NCBI GenBank assembly: GCA_012932865.1
Contig: SAXG01000034.1
Location: 62,001 to 126,000, forward strand
DNA from: Amylostereum areolatum
Taxonomy: Eukaryota; Basidiomycota; Agaricomycetes; Russulales; Stereaceae
DNA length: 64,000 bases
Direction: 5' to 3'
Within the stretch, counting starts at the first letter, position 1, and each line of letters starts with the position of its first letter. The notes under the pieces were generated by a model. The model was not told the origin of the DNA and searched no databases. It worked only from the letters and a program-made list of their open reading frames with translations. This document shows positions 39,417 through 50,887 of the stretch, one piece after another. Both the position numbers and the translations under genes were made by a program.

Positions 39417-41067
39417 ATGTCGTATGATTCCCCAGCCCTAACGGTACGTCCTGGTGACCTTTAGTGTCCCTGTCCGAGCTATGAATCCCATAGGAAATAC
39501 CGAGCGTCGTTTCTCCCGAAGACCACGACAGACTGTTGCTCGCCGGCGCACTTGATCAGCCGTCGAAGATGCTCCTGTACGAGGAGATGATTGAACTCTA
39601 TCCCAACGCGCACCCGTACTTCCTGGTGAGATTGGCCGAGGTGCATGCCTCGCTGAGATCGGGCTCGATCGGCGTTGGTCTTTACCGCAAGGTGACGACG
39701 CACTCTTTTTTCTCTTTTTAACTCTCCAAATGCTCATCCACGTTAGGCCCAGGGACTTTTGGCAGACATGGGAATCATCGACGACGCTTTGGACGGGACG
39801 GTTGAGGCATACGCAGCCGAGGTCGACGAAAAGGCCAACGCAGCCCTGGTCAAGTCGCAAGCGAGTAACATCTCGTATCTCCTCTTATCCCCAATCGCGC
39901 GCTAATTGGTAGCACACACCAGTGTCGTACTATCAAACATGGAGGCCGACCAAGCAGCACAGATTTCCAACCAATCTTCCAAAGCCCCCACCGGGGCACC
40001 AAGAAGTTAAAGATGAATGGCAAGTGCTGACCCCGGCGACTCCACTGGTATCCCCTTTCCTTTCGAACTATATGAAGAAGCTCGCCATCGACACAAACCA
40101 TCTCGAGGGCACTTTCCATATCACCGAGGAGGTACGTCCTTCTCAATAGGAGAGACCCGTTTCTCCTCACGCCAGCGTCCCACGCAGTCGGCGCAAGACC
40201 TCGTCCGGCGCGGTATCTCCGACGGGACAGTCGATTGCCTTCTAGATAGCGCACTGCAGGACTCCGCCGAGATCAAGGGCATTCTGAACGACACGTTGAA
40301 GGTCCGTTGCTAAATGCGACCGCTACCTGTGACCGCCCGTGTTAAATAATTGCAGGCGTACGAATTTCTGGGCCCGCTAGTAGCACACCCCGAGAGCCTC
40401 GACACCGTCGTGATCCGCCAGATCCACGCGCGCCTGATGAAAACGTGTCGATTTCACGGAGATTTTCAGTACATCGCCGCTGGCGAGACACGGGCGGTGA
40501 CTCGGAGGACAGTCATCTTGACAGGCTCTTACAGCATTCAATGCTGTCCTTTTCCTGCCGTCGACGAGGAGCTGGAGTATATCTGCAAGATGGCCAAGGT
40601 GGGGCGCTCGCTCGCACATAGGTCCTCCTCGCATCCTCAAAACTCGCCTTTTTTTAGCAATGGATCAAGTCTTGGCAGAACCCGTTTGCGACAGCTAGCT
40701 GGATTCATCTGATCCTCGTCAGGTGCCATCCGTTCGAGGTCAATCTGCCCCCACCTCACCGCCGTATTTCTGCGAACTCATCCGCGACCCTTTGTTCACG
40801 CAGGATGGAAACGGGCGTTTGACGCGGCTACTTGCGTCTATCCCTCTCATGAGACATGGGTATCCTCCCATTTCCCTCGCGCTGATGCAACGTGCGGAAT
40901 ACTACGCCGCGATTAACAAGGTCGGCGTTCATGCCGTTCCTCCCTAGAAAACGGTCCTATAGCTCACGAACTGTTTTATATAGGCGTATGATGGAGACCA
41001 CACTGCGCTGGCGCAGTGTATCTTCCAAGGCATGCGAGAGACCATCGCGTCTATCAAGTCTCTATAA
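39417..41067 (+). CDS. Fic-domain protein (FICD-like AMP transferase)
   Basis: Transfers AMP from ATP to target hydroxyls, or removes it, depending on regulation (family knowledge). Start MSYDSPALT at 39417. The N-terminal part (LYEEMIELYPNAHPYFLVRL, AQGLLADMGIIDDALD) looks like TPR helices, as in animal FICD. An inhibitory-helix motif TNHLEG (S/T-x-x-x-E-G/N) at about 40100 is followed by FHITEE. The core includes GPLVAHPESLDTVVIRQIHA and the catalytic motif HPFEDGNGRLTR, split by an intron (about 40736-40800). His, Asp/Glu, Asn and Arg are all present. It ends ALMQRAEYYAAINKAYDGDH and a short helix. At least seven exons. No signal peptide or membrane helix is seen, so cytosolic or nuclear is more likely than the ER lumen. 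Confidence 0.87.
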
Positions 41068-41406
41068 CTCATTTCCTATGAAAATCTCTTATCTATATCC
41101 CGCCAAGACAGCTGCTGTATAAATAATAGCATCACAAACATAACCTGTATCACCGTACGATATCCACATGTCAGTGTTAGTACTTTGGAGTTTCCGTTGC
41201 GACAATACGAGACGAAACTATACGAGGGCCCTAGGACGCGTCGACTCACGTGAATCCAGATCGTGAGAATTTGTCACCCGGAGGCACGCAAGTGGCAAGT
41301 GGCAAGTGCCTCATCGACCTCATCCTTATTGTCCGCGTCCCACCGGTACCGCTTGTGGCCACACCACACATTGTCACTTCATACTTCCCATTTTACTCCC
41401 GGAAAG

Positions 41407-42918
41407 ATGCCACAGTCGAAATGGCCGCCAAATCTACATATATATCTCCCGAATTCCGGTCACCATCCCCCACTCTCTCCACCTCGCTCGAATAACTCGA
41501 CATCTTCCTCTTCTCAGCGATGGATTACCTGAAGATCTTCTCCCCAATGCCGACGAAGCCGCTCTTGTGTGCCTATAACGACACGCTTAGACTACCCGCC
41601 GTCGACGCGCCATCGACGAAATTGCCTCGGTCGCGAAGACCCAAGAAGAAACCGACGACGTACTCGTTGCCTCCAAGGCTAGCGCCAGCGCACATGCCCT
41701 ACGTACTTGGGCTACTGCAGAGCTACAAACTGTTATCCACGGATGATATAGAGATAAAGGTGCGCGTTGTGTCATGCTTTCAGTTTTTTGCTAGAGCTAA
41801 CAGAGCGGGCGACACAGTCAATGTTGTTGGCACAAGCTGCAGCGGCGGGGACGTATCCCTATAGTATGGCTCCCTACACGCTTTCTGGAGCTGTTCCTGT
41901 GCATAGATCCCAGAACAGCTTGCGGATAACGGGTCCTGAGAATGGCAACGCGGAAGACTGCGTACGTCCTCTGATTACTTTCTCACTTTTTCCGCATTTG
42001 TCTCATCTAGATCGCGCATCCAGTGTCCACACCCCACGAAGGAAGTCGTGATTTGGTCTTCATCACCTTCGCCTTCCCCGACGCCCACCTCTCCTGCCTC
42101 ATCAAGACCTGTGTCGACACCACCTCCATCCCTACCAACAGCCACACTTTCCTCTCGGATTGCACAAAACTACCTTACGCCCTATCGCCTTGGGATCTAC
42201 CACCGGCTCCTTTCCCCTCTCCTCACTCTGAACGACACCCACATTCTTTTTGGCTCCGGCTCTGAACACGAACATGGCTCATCCTCCGAACATGCGTTGA
42301 TGTTCGTTAACACGCTGGTACACCCATGCGCGCCATCCACGTCTGGCGCTCCCGGCTTGATGTTTCGTCTCGGAGATGAAGCAAAAACGGCAGGCAAAGA
42401 ACCGAAGATGGTAGAATTGATGGTGCGGGTAGAAACCGACGAAGAAGGCTGGAGCGTATTCCGGTATTTTGGGCGGTATGAGCTGGTGCTGATCGAGCAG
42501 CCGTCGATGGCGTTGGAGGAGTGGCGTTCCCTTTCGTCCCACGTACGTTTTCTATCTCTCATTCTTCGCGTAGTCCCGTGCTGATGGTGATTCGGTTGGT
42601 TGGATCAGTGTCGAGAGAAGTGGGTCCAGCGAGCGAAGAAATGCGGGGGAGAAACGCACGAGAGGATACGAGCCTTCGAACAGGAACAGGCGGCGCCCGT
42701 CGGTGGGCTCGTCTCCCAGAAGTTGTCAGGAGCGTCTCCGGCCACTCAAGCAATCAGGAGGGCGTTTGATGAAGGACGCGAGGTGTGTTCTCTAATGATA
42801 CATTCTCAGAACGGTTGCTGATACGCGTGCATAGACCTTGAACGTGGTTGGACTGCGCTGTGTGGGGTACACGGACGCGCTTGCACGAAGGATCAAGGCG
42901 CATGTGGAAGCGAGGTGA
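41407..42918 (+). CDS. DUF6697 protein, copy 3
   Basis: The 3' part is clear: SSRIAQNYLTPYRLGIYHRL, THILFGSGSEHEHGSSSEHA, GAPGLMFRLGDEAKTAGKEP, WSVFRYFGRYELVLIEQPSM, ALEEWRSLSSH. After an intron (about 42544-42607) come CREKWVQRAKKCGGETHERI and TQAIRRAFDEGRE, and after another the closing TLNVVGLRCVGYTDALARRI to the stop at 42916-42918. The 5' part is uncertain: several short exons between 41407 and 42020 could encode a coiled coil (DEIASVAKTQEETDDVLVAS). The start is a guess. A decayed copy of its 3' end lies at about 44740-44859. A tandem GGACTGTCATG repeat follows the stop. Confidence 0.72.
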
Positions 42919-43148
42919 TGCTTAGGCGTCGGTGTATACTTTTTCACTGTCAGCATGGACTGTTTGGACTGTCATGGACTGTCATGGACTGTTTGGCCTT
43001 TGACTACTGGATACCTTGTTATTTTTGTCATTTCTGTGTCTTTCTGTTGTTTGGAAGGACTTTGTGGTGTATTATAGTGTACCGCGCAACCGTTCTCCTT
43101 CAATGTTGTGGTGAGAGTACTCCCCATCCCGTTCCCACTTCCCGCTGC

Positions 43149-44612
43149 CTAGCTTCGTCGGATCTCTATCGAAATGTGACGATGCTTCGGCTGCTCGGGG
43201 GGTAGAAAGCTATTAGCATCGGACGCGCTTGAGCGGTCGGACTCGGAGACGACATCCATAGACGTGGCGGGTCTTCTCGCCTCAGCAACGAAGGTGCTGA
43301 GCGGAATCGGGCCCAACGACATCTCCGTGTCTGGGTCGTACGTCTTGCGCAAAGCAATGATGACCACGATGACGGTTGGGTATATAGCCTGCAGTCTCTG
43401 GTCAGAAGGGCGGGTCTGGATGACACACAAACGTGACTGTGGTGTACGTACGATTACTTGGGGTATAGACTGCGAGACGACGAAACCAAAGACTCCAAGT
43501 CCAGACGATAGAGTGGTGGCTATGAAAAAGACCTATCCACATGTTGAGCAACGTTGTCATCAAGACAGAGACCACAACTCGTACCCATATGACGCAGTAT
43601 ATGGCCCCTGATTCAGTCAACAGCGCCAGGATCTTCTCCACCGTCGTCCTCCGTGATCCCTTGGCAAGGTTGTCTCTGACGAGGCATCTGTGTTGCCTGG
43701 AAAAATCGAGGCTGAAATAAGTGCTGCACACGGAAAATAAGACGGGATGAGTCCGCACCATGCCTGAAAAGCGACGAGCCCGGTTGCCCATAGGTTGGAC
43801 ACGAGGGCATTGACGAGGATTGCCAGGCCAAATACGGCCGTGTTCACCTTGACGTTGGTTATCACCTGGTGGGTCGCGACGGTGCGGTAGCTGACGTCCA
43901 AAGATCCGAATACTGTGTAAGTTAGTGTGCGTCTGGCCCGCCATAATCCGAGCAGAAGAATGGCACGCACCGATGTTGCATATAAGCAGGAGTACGGACA
44001 CCGCGATAACAATGCGGTTCCGGCCCCAGAGTTCGCAGGCACGCCATAGCACGAGGGAATCGCCCAAAAAACTCTGAGGTTCAATGAGACATGAGAAGGA
44101 CGCGGAGGGCCGGGAGGGAGACGTGCATTTGTCCCGAGAACGATGGCCTCGGCGGTGACGATGTACTGGCTTGGCACAAACGCTTCGAGAATCTCATCAT
44201 CAGTTCCACATCTTGACAAGTGCGCGTACTTTCTGAGAGAATGGGTGACGTAGATCACCCCAAACACCCAATGGATCGTGGCCGTCGTGAGCATGAGCGC
44301 GGTGGCTCCAAGCATCGCTTTATGCGGAAGGGTGGTCAAGCCTCCGTGTCTACGACAACGCACGTTACATTGGAACATAGCAGGAGATGGGAGAGAAACC
44401 TACACGAGGATGTATGTCGAGAGGATGAACAGCAAGACACCCAAGCCTGCTTATTCGATATCAGAAAAATGCGGTGGCAAATGAAGCAGCCTACTAGACG
44501 CACCCCATAGCACGCTTTCTGCGATCAACGGATGAACCAGGTAGCCCAGAATAAGACGGGATGCCTCGTCCAGGACAGCCCCATCGTTAGTGAGGCTGTT
44601 GCAGAGAGCCAT
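43149..44612 (-). CDS. seven-helix fungal membrane protein, copy C
   Basis: Starts MALCNSLTNDGAVLDEASRL (ATG 44612-44610), then YLVHPLIAESVLWG. It continues with LPHKAMLGATALMLTTATIH, GDSLVLWRACELWGRNRIVI (the DAVVVWRxW signature with Ser for Ala), NALVSNLWATGLVAFQAW, TTVEKILALLTESGAIYCVI and AIYPTVIVVIIALRKTY. The tail ends HISIEIRRS. The final Cys-Asp of the KTHCD motif in copies A, B, E and H is replaced by KTYDPDTE. It is a close tandem relative of copy D, together forming a subgroup. About six introns. Function unknown. Confidence 0.72.
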
Positions 44613-44739
44613 AAGAATGAAGAAGAACGAAAACCGAGATGCGGCGCAACCGATGCAGCTGGATATATATCCGATTTACAGCATCTTGCCGAGATGGCAG
44701 GGATCCACTTGCATACACCCGTTGATCCGGACGTTCTGC

Positions 44740-44859
44740 GAGCTAGAGCGATCAATATGCAATGAATGCGTTGCCAATGGGGTGAACGGACACCGCACCA
44801 ACATCGCACAGAAGATCGTCGATCACACAAGCTTCAAGACGCATGTGGAGCCGAGATGA
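44740..44859 (+). pseudogene. remnant of a DUF6697 3' end
   Basis: About 120 bases resemble the last exon of DUF6697 copy 3 (42830-42918): GGGGTGAACGGACACCGC against GGGGTACACGGACGCGC, and GACGCATGTGGAGCCGAGAT against GGCGCATGTGGAAGCGAGGT, followed in both by GATGCTT-AGGCGTCGG. It lies 218 bases before the stop of copy D, as the intact gene lies 231 bases before the stop of copy C. Confidence 0.6.
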
Positions 44860-45076
44860 TGCTTCAGGCGTCGGTGCAATGCTACTACACCTGTGTCTCG
44901 AATATGACGACGCGTTCAATGGGAAAATATAATACATGAGTCGGATTTCCTTAAACATATTGGGTAGATCCTGTATGAAAAATGGTCCCAGGGATCACAT
45001 GCCCCAGGCCAAAGCCCACCATGGTATCACCGGCCTCTGCACTATCAAAGCTTCGGTTCCCCGGGGGCACGCAAGC

Positions 45077-46539
45077 TTAACGCAAGGTATCCGGATCGAA
45101 AACGCTCGAGCCGTCTGACTCAGAGATGACATCAACGGACATGACGGGTCTTCTCGCCGCGATGAACGTGCCAAGCGGAGCCGTCTCCTGCGTGCCCAAC
45201 GACAACTCCGTATCCGAACCGTACGTCTTGCGTAGCGCGACCATGACCACGATGACCGTTGGGTATATGGACTGTACAGGGAGAAATTGTCAGCAGCAAG
45301 AAGCGCGGATCTGGGTTCACATGAAGACAGAAGATTCGGTCAAATACGCACGATTATCTGCGGCATACACTGCAGTACCACGAATTCAAAGGCACCCAGG
45401 CCACTCGATAAAGCCGTAACTATGAATAGGATCTGTCCATAGGTCAGCCGACATCACCGTGATGAACTTATCGGGAGGGACCAAATCGCACCCATAACAC
45501 ACAATAAATCGCACCCGATTCCGTCAACAGAGCCAGGACCTTCTCCACCGTTGTCCTCCGCGAACCTTTGGCGAGACTGTCTCTGACGAGGCGTCTGTGT
45601 TTCCTGATGTAACATCGATGTCAGGTTGAACACAAGGAGGAGGAAAGGGATCATGCGGGATGTGTACCATGCTTGGGAGGCAACGAGTGCAGTAGCCCAC
45701 ATATTGGATACGAGAGCGTTGACAATGATAGCAAGCCCAAATAAGGACGTGTTCGCCTCGACGTCGGCTATTACTGCATGGTGCCCTATTATAGTGCGAT
45801 ACCTGATGTCTAAGACTCCGAGTACTACGTGCAGTACGCAGTACTCATCTATCAGTCTAGCTCACTGTGATAGATCTCCACTGTGACGCACCGATGTTGC
45901 ATGTAAGGAGAAGTACAGAAACAGCGACAACAGTACGACTCCGGCCACAGAGTTGACATGCACGCCACAGGACGATGACATCGCCCAAGAAACTCTGAGG
46001 TCTCGATGAATCCGGGGGAGGAAGTTGAAGGAGGAAGACATACATTTGTTCCGAGCACGACGGCCTCGGTAGTGACGGTGTATTGGCTAATAAAGAATGC
46101 GCCAAAAATCTCGACATCCGTCCCGCATCCCGACGAGTGCGCGTACTCGCTGAGGGAATGGGTGACGTAAATCACCTCAAACACCCAGTGGATCGTGGCC
46201 ATGGTGAGCATGAGCGCAGTGGCTCCGAGCATCGCTTTTTGCGGCAGGGTGTTCAACCCTCCATGTCTGCGAGAATGCGCGTTATCCTGAGGACTAGCAT
46301 AGAAAAGAGAGGAGCTTACACGAGGACGTATGTCGAAAGGATGAAAAGCATGACGGCCAACCCTAAATATTTACTACATATCAGAATGATGAATCAAAAG
46401 AAGCTGGAGCAGATGATGCTGGCATGTCGGACGCACCCCATAACACACTTTCTGCGACCAACGGATGGACCAGATAGTCCAGAATGAGACGGGATGCTTC
46501 GGCCAGAACCGCATCGTTAGTGCTGTTGCGGACAGACAT
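45077..46539 (-). CDS. seven-helix fungal membrane protein, copy D
   Basis: Starts MSVRNSTNDAVLAEASRLIL at 46539. It shares nearly the whole layout with copy C: YLVHPLVAESVLWG, LPQKAMLGATALMLTMATIH, FLGDVIVLWRACQLCGRSRT, NALVSNMWATALVASQAW, RTTVEKVLALLTESGAIYCV and SIYPTVIVVMVALRKTYGSD. The tail ends SSVFDPDTLR. LWG in the signature of other copies is LCG here. At least six introns. The promoter regions of C and D also match around TTGATCCGGA. Function unknown. Confidence 0.72.
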
Positions 46540-47169
46540 GACGAAGGGGAAGGGCGAGACGAGGGGGTGGCGAGACCCACTCTGCATATATAGTCGATTC
46601 AACTTGCGATACACTAGTTGATCCGGATCTCCTGCGAGCGTTTGATCTTCAATAACTATATATGTAGTCGCAGGGGATTCACAAATAACGGTATAGATAC
46701 CCTCGTGACCTTCGAGCCCTTTTTGAGTTGGGCGAGACGACGACGTCTTGCTACTATAACCACCGGTGTTAAGTAACTCGACGACTCGGTACGGGATACT
46801 ATACATACGAAGAGTGCTCAAGGGCGAGAAATGCGTCTGGCATGCACATGAGCGCCACGGCGCCGGCGTATATTCAATCCGAGTCTGATCGAGCTGCTGG
46901 TGTAGAGTGCAAGCGCTTGCGAAGGTGTATTCAATGTACTTGGAGCAAAAAAGCCCTATGTATTTGCGTCAGCGCCATGAAACATCTTCCACTCGACTCC
47001 GCTGATGCGACAGCTGACGCACTGATATAAGAGTATGATCAGTCGATGTCTTGCGGGTTCCTCGACGGCGATTGTGACGCTCCGTGGGTTAAAGAGCATA
47101 ATGACGACCGGTGCAGACTGTGCTCGGGGATGGCGATGGCGTGTCCGTCGCCTGAGTTGGGACTCTCAA
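46540..47169. other. upstream of copy D, no gene recognised
   Basis: Contains the copy D promoter (a stretch like the copy C promoter near 46617). The rest holds nothing recognisable. Confidence 0.35.
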
Positions 47170-47325
47170 CACGGCCCGGAAAAATGATCAAGTTACCTTC
47201 GGCGGCAGGGCAAGCCTGGTAATGAGCATCAGATTTTGACTCACCATTGAACGCGGACGAGGGAGAGTCAGATGCCTTCGCAACAGAGATATCAAACCTC
47301 ACGAGGTAAATACCAGTGCCGTGCT
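47170..47325 (-). repeat. dispersed flank repeat R2 (partner of 12844-12988)
   Basis: Minus-strand match of R1. One frame encodes GIYLVRFDISVAKASDSPSS and, further on, GNLIIFPGR. It lies 310-460 bases past the stop of copy E, in the same direction as R1 past copy B. A short GAGAC tandem (about 47400-47422) lies nearby. Confidence 0.65.
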
Positions 47326-47633
47326 TGTCGATGAATCGATGAATATTTCTGGACATTCCGAAAGCGGCACGAAGGACGGACGTGAACGACTGACCTTACA
47401 AGAGACGAGAGACGAGAGACGATCGTATCATCATGCGTTCACCCACCGACAAGGCGACTGAGGATCCACCCTGAACTGGATAACTCGGTTTGACGAAGGT
47501 CTCACGTCTGCCTCGGGGGAACTAAACAACGCGTAATCACACGCGTGGCGAATGGAGGCTCTTGAAAGACCTCCGACATCTATGAGGTAACAGAAAGTTC
47601 ACGAGCATAAATTAAATGTTGCATGGCTACCAC

Positions 47634-49071
47634 TTACACCTCCAATTTTACCTCGACAGGTTCGACATCCCTCATACTATTGCTCTCGGAGCCCGAGCCC
47701 CCGGAGGTCATTCTCCCAATAATGATAATTGAATCCGACCGAGTGGTCGGCCGCTGATGGGCACCAAAGGCGTCCATATTTTGCGTTGGGGGTCCCTGGT
47801 GTGCTCCCACGACCGTGACCTCAAGATCGGCGTAGGTGAACTGTCGCTCGCAGTGCGTCTTCTGGAGGCATACGAGCACAACGATAGTGGTTGGATAGAT
47901 TCCCTGAAAATATACAATTCGGTTACGTCAACTGTTGTCGTGGTAACGTGAACGTACGGATATCTGGGGAAGGACGCCAGGCATGATCAACTTGAACGTA
48001 GTAGCGAATGGTAGGTTCCAAAAAGCCATTGCCGTTATCCATAATACCTGTTCCGAATTATTTCCTACTCAATTCGCATGCCAAAGTTGCATACCTGAAT
48101 AGATGAGTACAGGGTACCAGATTCGAGTAGCAGCGTCAACACCTTTTCCACCATGCTCTTCTTGTTCCCCCGCCGAATGTGAGCGGAGATGTTGCGCCTG
48201 TAGTGCCTAGATGATTTCAGTTAGATCCGTGCTCACTCCCGGGGGAATAAATGGGGAAAGAAGTCGTCACCAGGCTTTGTATGCGATTAACGAGGTAGAC
48301 CATAGATTCGTGGCCAATGAAAGACAGAATGAGACTAAAGCGGCTGTGCCGAGGTATAGTCCGTACTCGGTTCCGAGTTGGCTTCGTACGTTCGGAAACG
48401 GCACCGCTTCTTGGTAAGAAGTAACCGCTGTCATGGCTGACTATCGTTAGCTTTCACAGAGCATAAAAAGCCGCATGACATACCCAGCGTCGACAAGAAT
48501 AATAACGAGCATAATGTGAGAGCATATTTATCCCTTCCCCAGAGAATCCACACTCTCCATATAACCACGGCATCGCCAAGTAGAAGCTGCGGGATAATCT
48601 CAACAAGGCGACAAAGGAGTAAGTAAACAAGAGGGAAGGCTCACATTTAATCCGGTGCAGATTGTAACCACCATCCCCATCTCTCGAGATGAGACAGCCG
48701 TGGCCCTTCCTTGAGGGTGCAAGACAGACAATAGTCTGGCGAGGACGATCGCCCAATGTGTTGCCGAAAGGATATACATTAAACCTGTCACCGTGAGCAT
48801 CCACCATATACTTTTCAGGTGCAGATCCTTTTGTCTGTACTAAAAGTTCAGAAGAGACCAACGGAGCGAGATATACACATACAGGAGGATGTAAGTCGAT
48901 TGAACAAACAGCAAGGTGTATATGCCTGCGGGGAGTTGACGAGGAGAGGACCTCTATTCGGCGTGAAAGCGACGTACCAAATAATCCTGTTTCAAAGACG
49001 ATTGTCGGGATGAAATGACCAATCGCCGATATCGCATCATCCAATTCTACTGTGGGGTCTGTAGCGGACAT
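47634..49071 (-). CDS. seven-helix fungal membrane protein, copy E
   Basis: Starts MSATDPTVELDDAISAIGHF (ATG 49071), very like copy A, then IPTIVFETGLFG and a helix after the first intron. LMYILSATHWAIVLARLLSV, DAVVIWRVWILWGRDKYAL (spliced reading near 48520), SMVEKVLTLLLESGTLYSS and GIYPTTIVVLVCLQKTHCE follow. The tail is Ser-rich and ends EPVEVKLEV. Six or seven introns of 45-60 bases. Belongs with copies A and H. Function unknown. Confidence 0.7.
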
Positions 49072-49149
49072 GATATGCTGGGGGTTGAGGGTAGTTCAGA
49101 GGTAAAGAACGGTAGGAAGCGGTTGGGCGACGTACATATAAATGCTTGA

Positions 49150-49366
49150 GGGCCAGAAGCATGGCCTTCACAGTGATATCCGCCGGTAGGGTGCGCTCCA
49201 TGCGCTTGATGGTCAGAACCGACCCTGAGAGACATGCAGCGTACCCGTACGGAAGTCCTCGGAGGATCAGAATTACACAGCTGGTCATCACAACTACCCC
49301 ACTGGTCACTGGTGACTCGACGCGGAGGTCAGTGTAAGTAATCACTTCGAAAACTACCCTTGCCAT
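49150..49366 (-). CDS. possible small membrane peptide (low support)
   Basis: An open frame from ATG 49366 contains one hydrophobic stretch, SGVVVMTSCVILILRGLPYG, followed by a basic segment TIKRMERTLP and a GTACGT donor-like sequence at about 49136. It lies just upstream of copy E on the same strand and could be an unrelated small gene, an upstream exon or chance. No homology recognised. Confidence 0.2.
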
Positions 49367-49371
49367 TACGA

Positions 49372-50887
49372 TTGAAGCGTGATACTTCTGCTTGTAATAT
49401 CTCTCGTTCTACCAATCAGCGTTGATTTTTTGCTATTCGATACGGCAGTGAAAGGGAGCGAAAGGAGCAGCGATCGAGGTCTGCCAGTTAGGGTGTAGCG
49501 CGAAGTATACTGACAGTGGCATAGTAAGCGCGGCGGCGCCTGGCGGGGCAGATGGGGGCGCGTCCAGTGCCGCATGTCACTTTGTTCCATTCACCCTGCA
49601 TCCACCAAACGACATTCAAAGATTTCTCATGATTAGTTTGGGGACTTCAATGGGCCATGGGTGACATGGTGGTAGGTTGAAGTTCGACGTTCCGGTTCAA
49701 CTGGCAGCTTGAAAATGCCGCAGACACCGGCACGGCAGACGCCGAACTGGCTCGTGACCTATGGCGCTGTCGGCGTCGCCAGAGTGACGAGTCGGTCGGA
49801 CTCGAGTTTAGTAGACTTTCAACGGTCGCTTGGAAGAAGTGACGAATGGATTTCTACTTGGCCAGTGGTGAGTCTACCGTTATCTGGGGGTGATCGTGAT
49901 GGCTATCCGTGAGCGCATCTCGGCTCACGCCTTATATACTGAAAACTCACAAACATAGTACTTTTGACGACAGGATAGTACATTTGGCTACACTGTATAT
50001 GTACACGGCGATGCAGCCGATGCACTGGGACTTTGCCATCTCGATGTCTATACAAGCGAGCCCGTTATAGAATTGGATGCGCATATAGGGCGCCCTCTTA
50101 CCCATAGGTCGTGATGAACATAGCCTCCCTACTTCGTGAGACGTGGTGAGGTATCCGCGCGCGCGGAGGTCTACAATACTTAATCTGTGTCAGGATTATT
50201 ATTGGCCTCACCGGGGGTCCTACATCGTCGCATTAGGCAGTTCACTTGTCGAATCACACAAGGACGAGCGCTGTATCCAAGGCCCGAGGGTATCATTCTA
50301 GCACGTTCAATTGAAGTACAACAGTTGGAGCTCCTGCCAAGAAAATAGGGTTGTTACTGCCGCGTAGACGACCTACAGAGCACCCAAAAACTGTTCCGAC
50401 CAGTCACAAAAGAGCCGGTGGATGACGGGAATAAGCAAGAACGCGTAGGGGGTTGTAGGCTGACGTTCAACGTTCACGTACGTTCACTCCGCGAGTCGCG
50501 TCGACCGCATTCGGAGTTCCGGCCGCGTCACTGCACCGTTGAGCGAATCGGCCGCCCAGCTCTTAACATGACACAAAAGCATTCATATTCACACAAGGAA
50601 GTACGTGAGGTCGATCCTGACGCTGAGAACAATTTATAGTTGGAGGTCGATCTGGAGATGCTCGTGCAAAGGGACGGTGCTCACTAAGCCTGGCGGCAGC
50701 GTTCGAGCTCCCATACGCAAGTCCCCTGTCAGTATACATCATTGTTTCTTCATATTTTTAACGGCGCTCTATCCACTAGGGAGTCCGACAAGTATCCACT
50801 CGCCATCTCCACGCTGTTCGTCAGCATTGATGCACTGCGAGTGACGGGTTTTCAGAACAATCACGTAGATGGCACCCGAGGCTCAGG
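49372..50887. other. 1.5-kb gap without a recognised gene
   Basis: No open frame longer than about 75 codons has a convincing protein. No inverted ends, LTR or RNA gene are visible. It may hold decayed mobile DNA. Confidence 0.4.
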
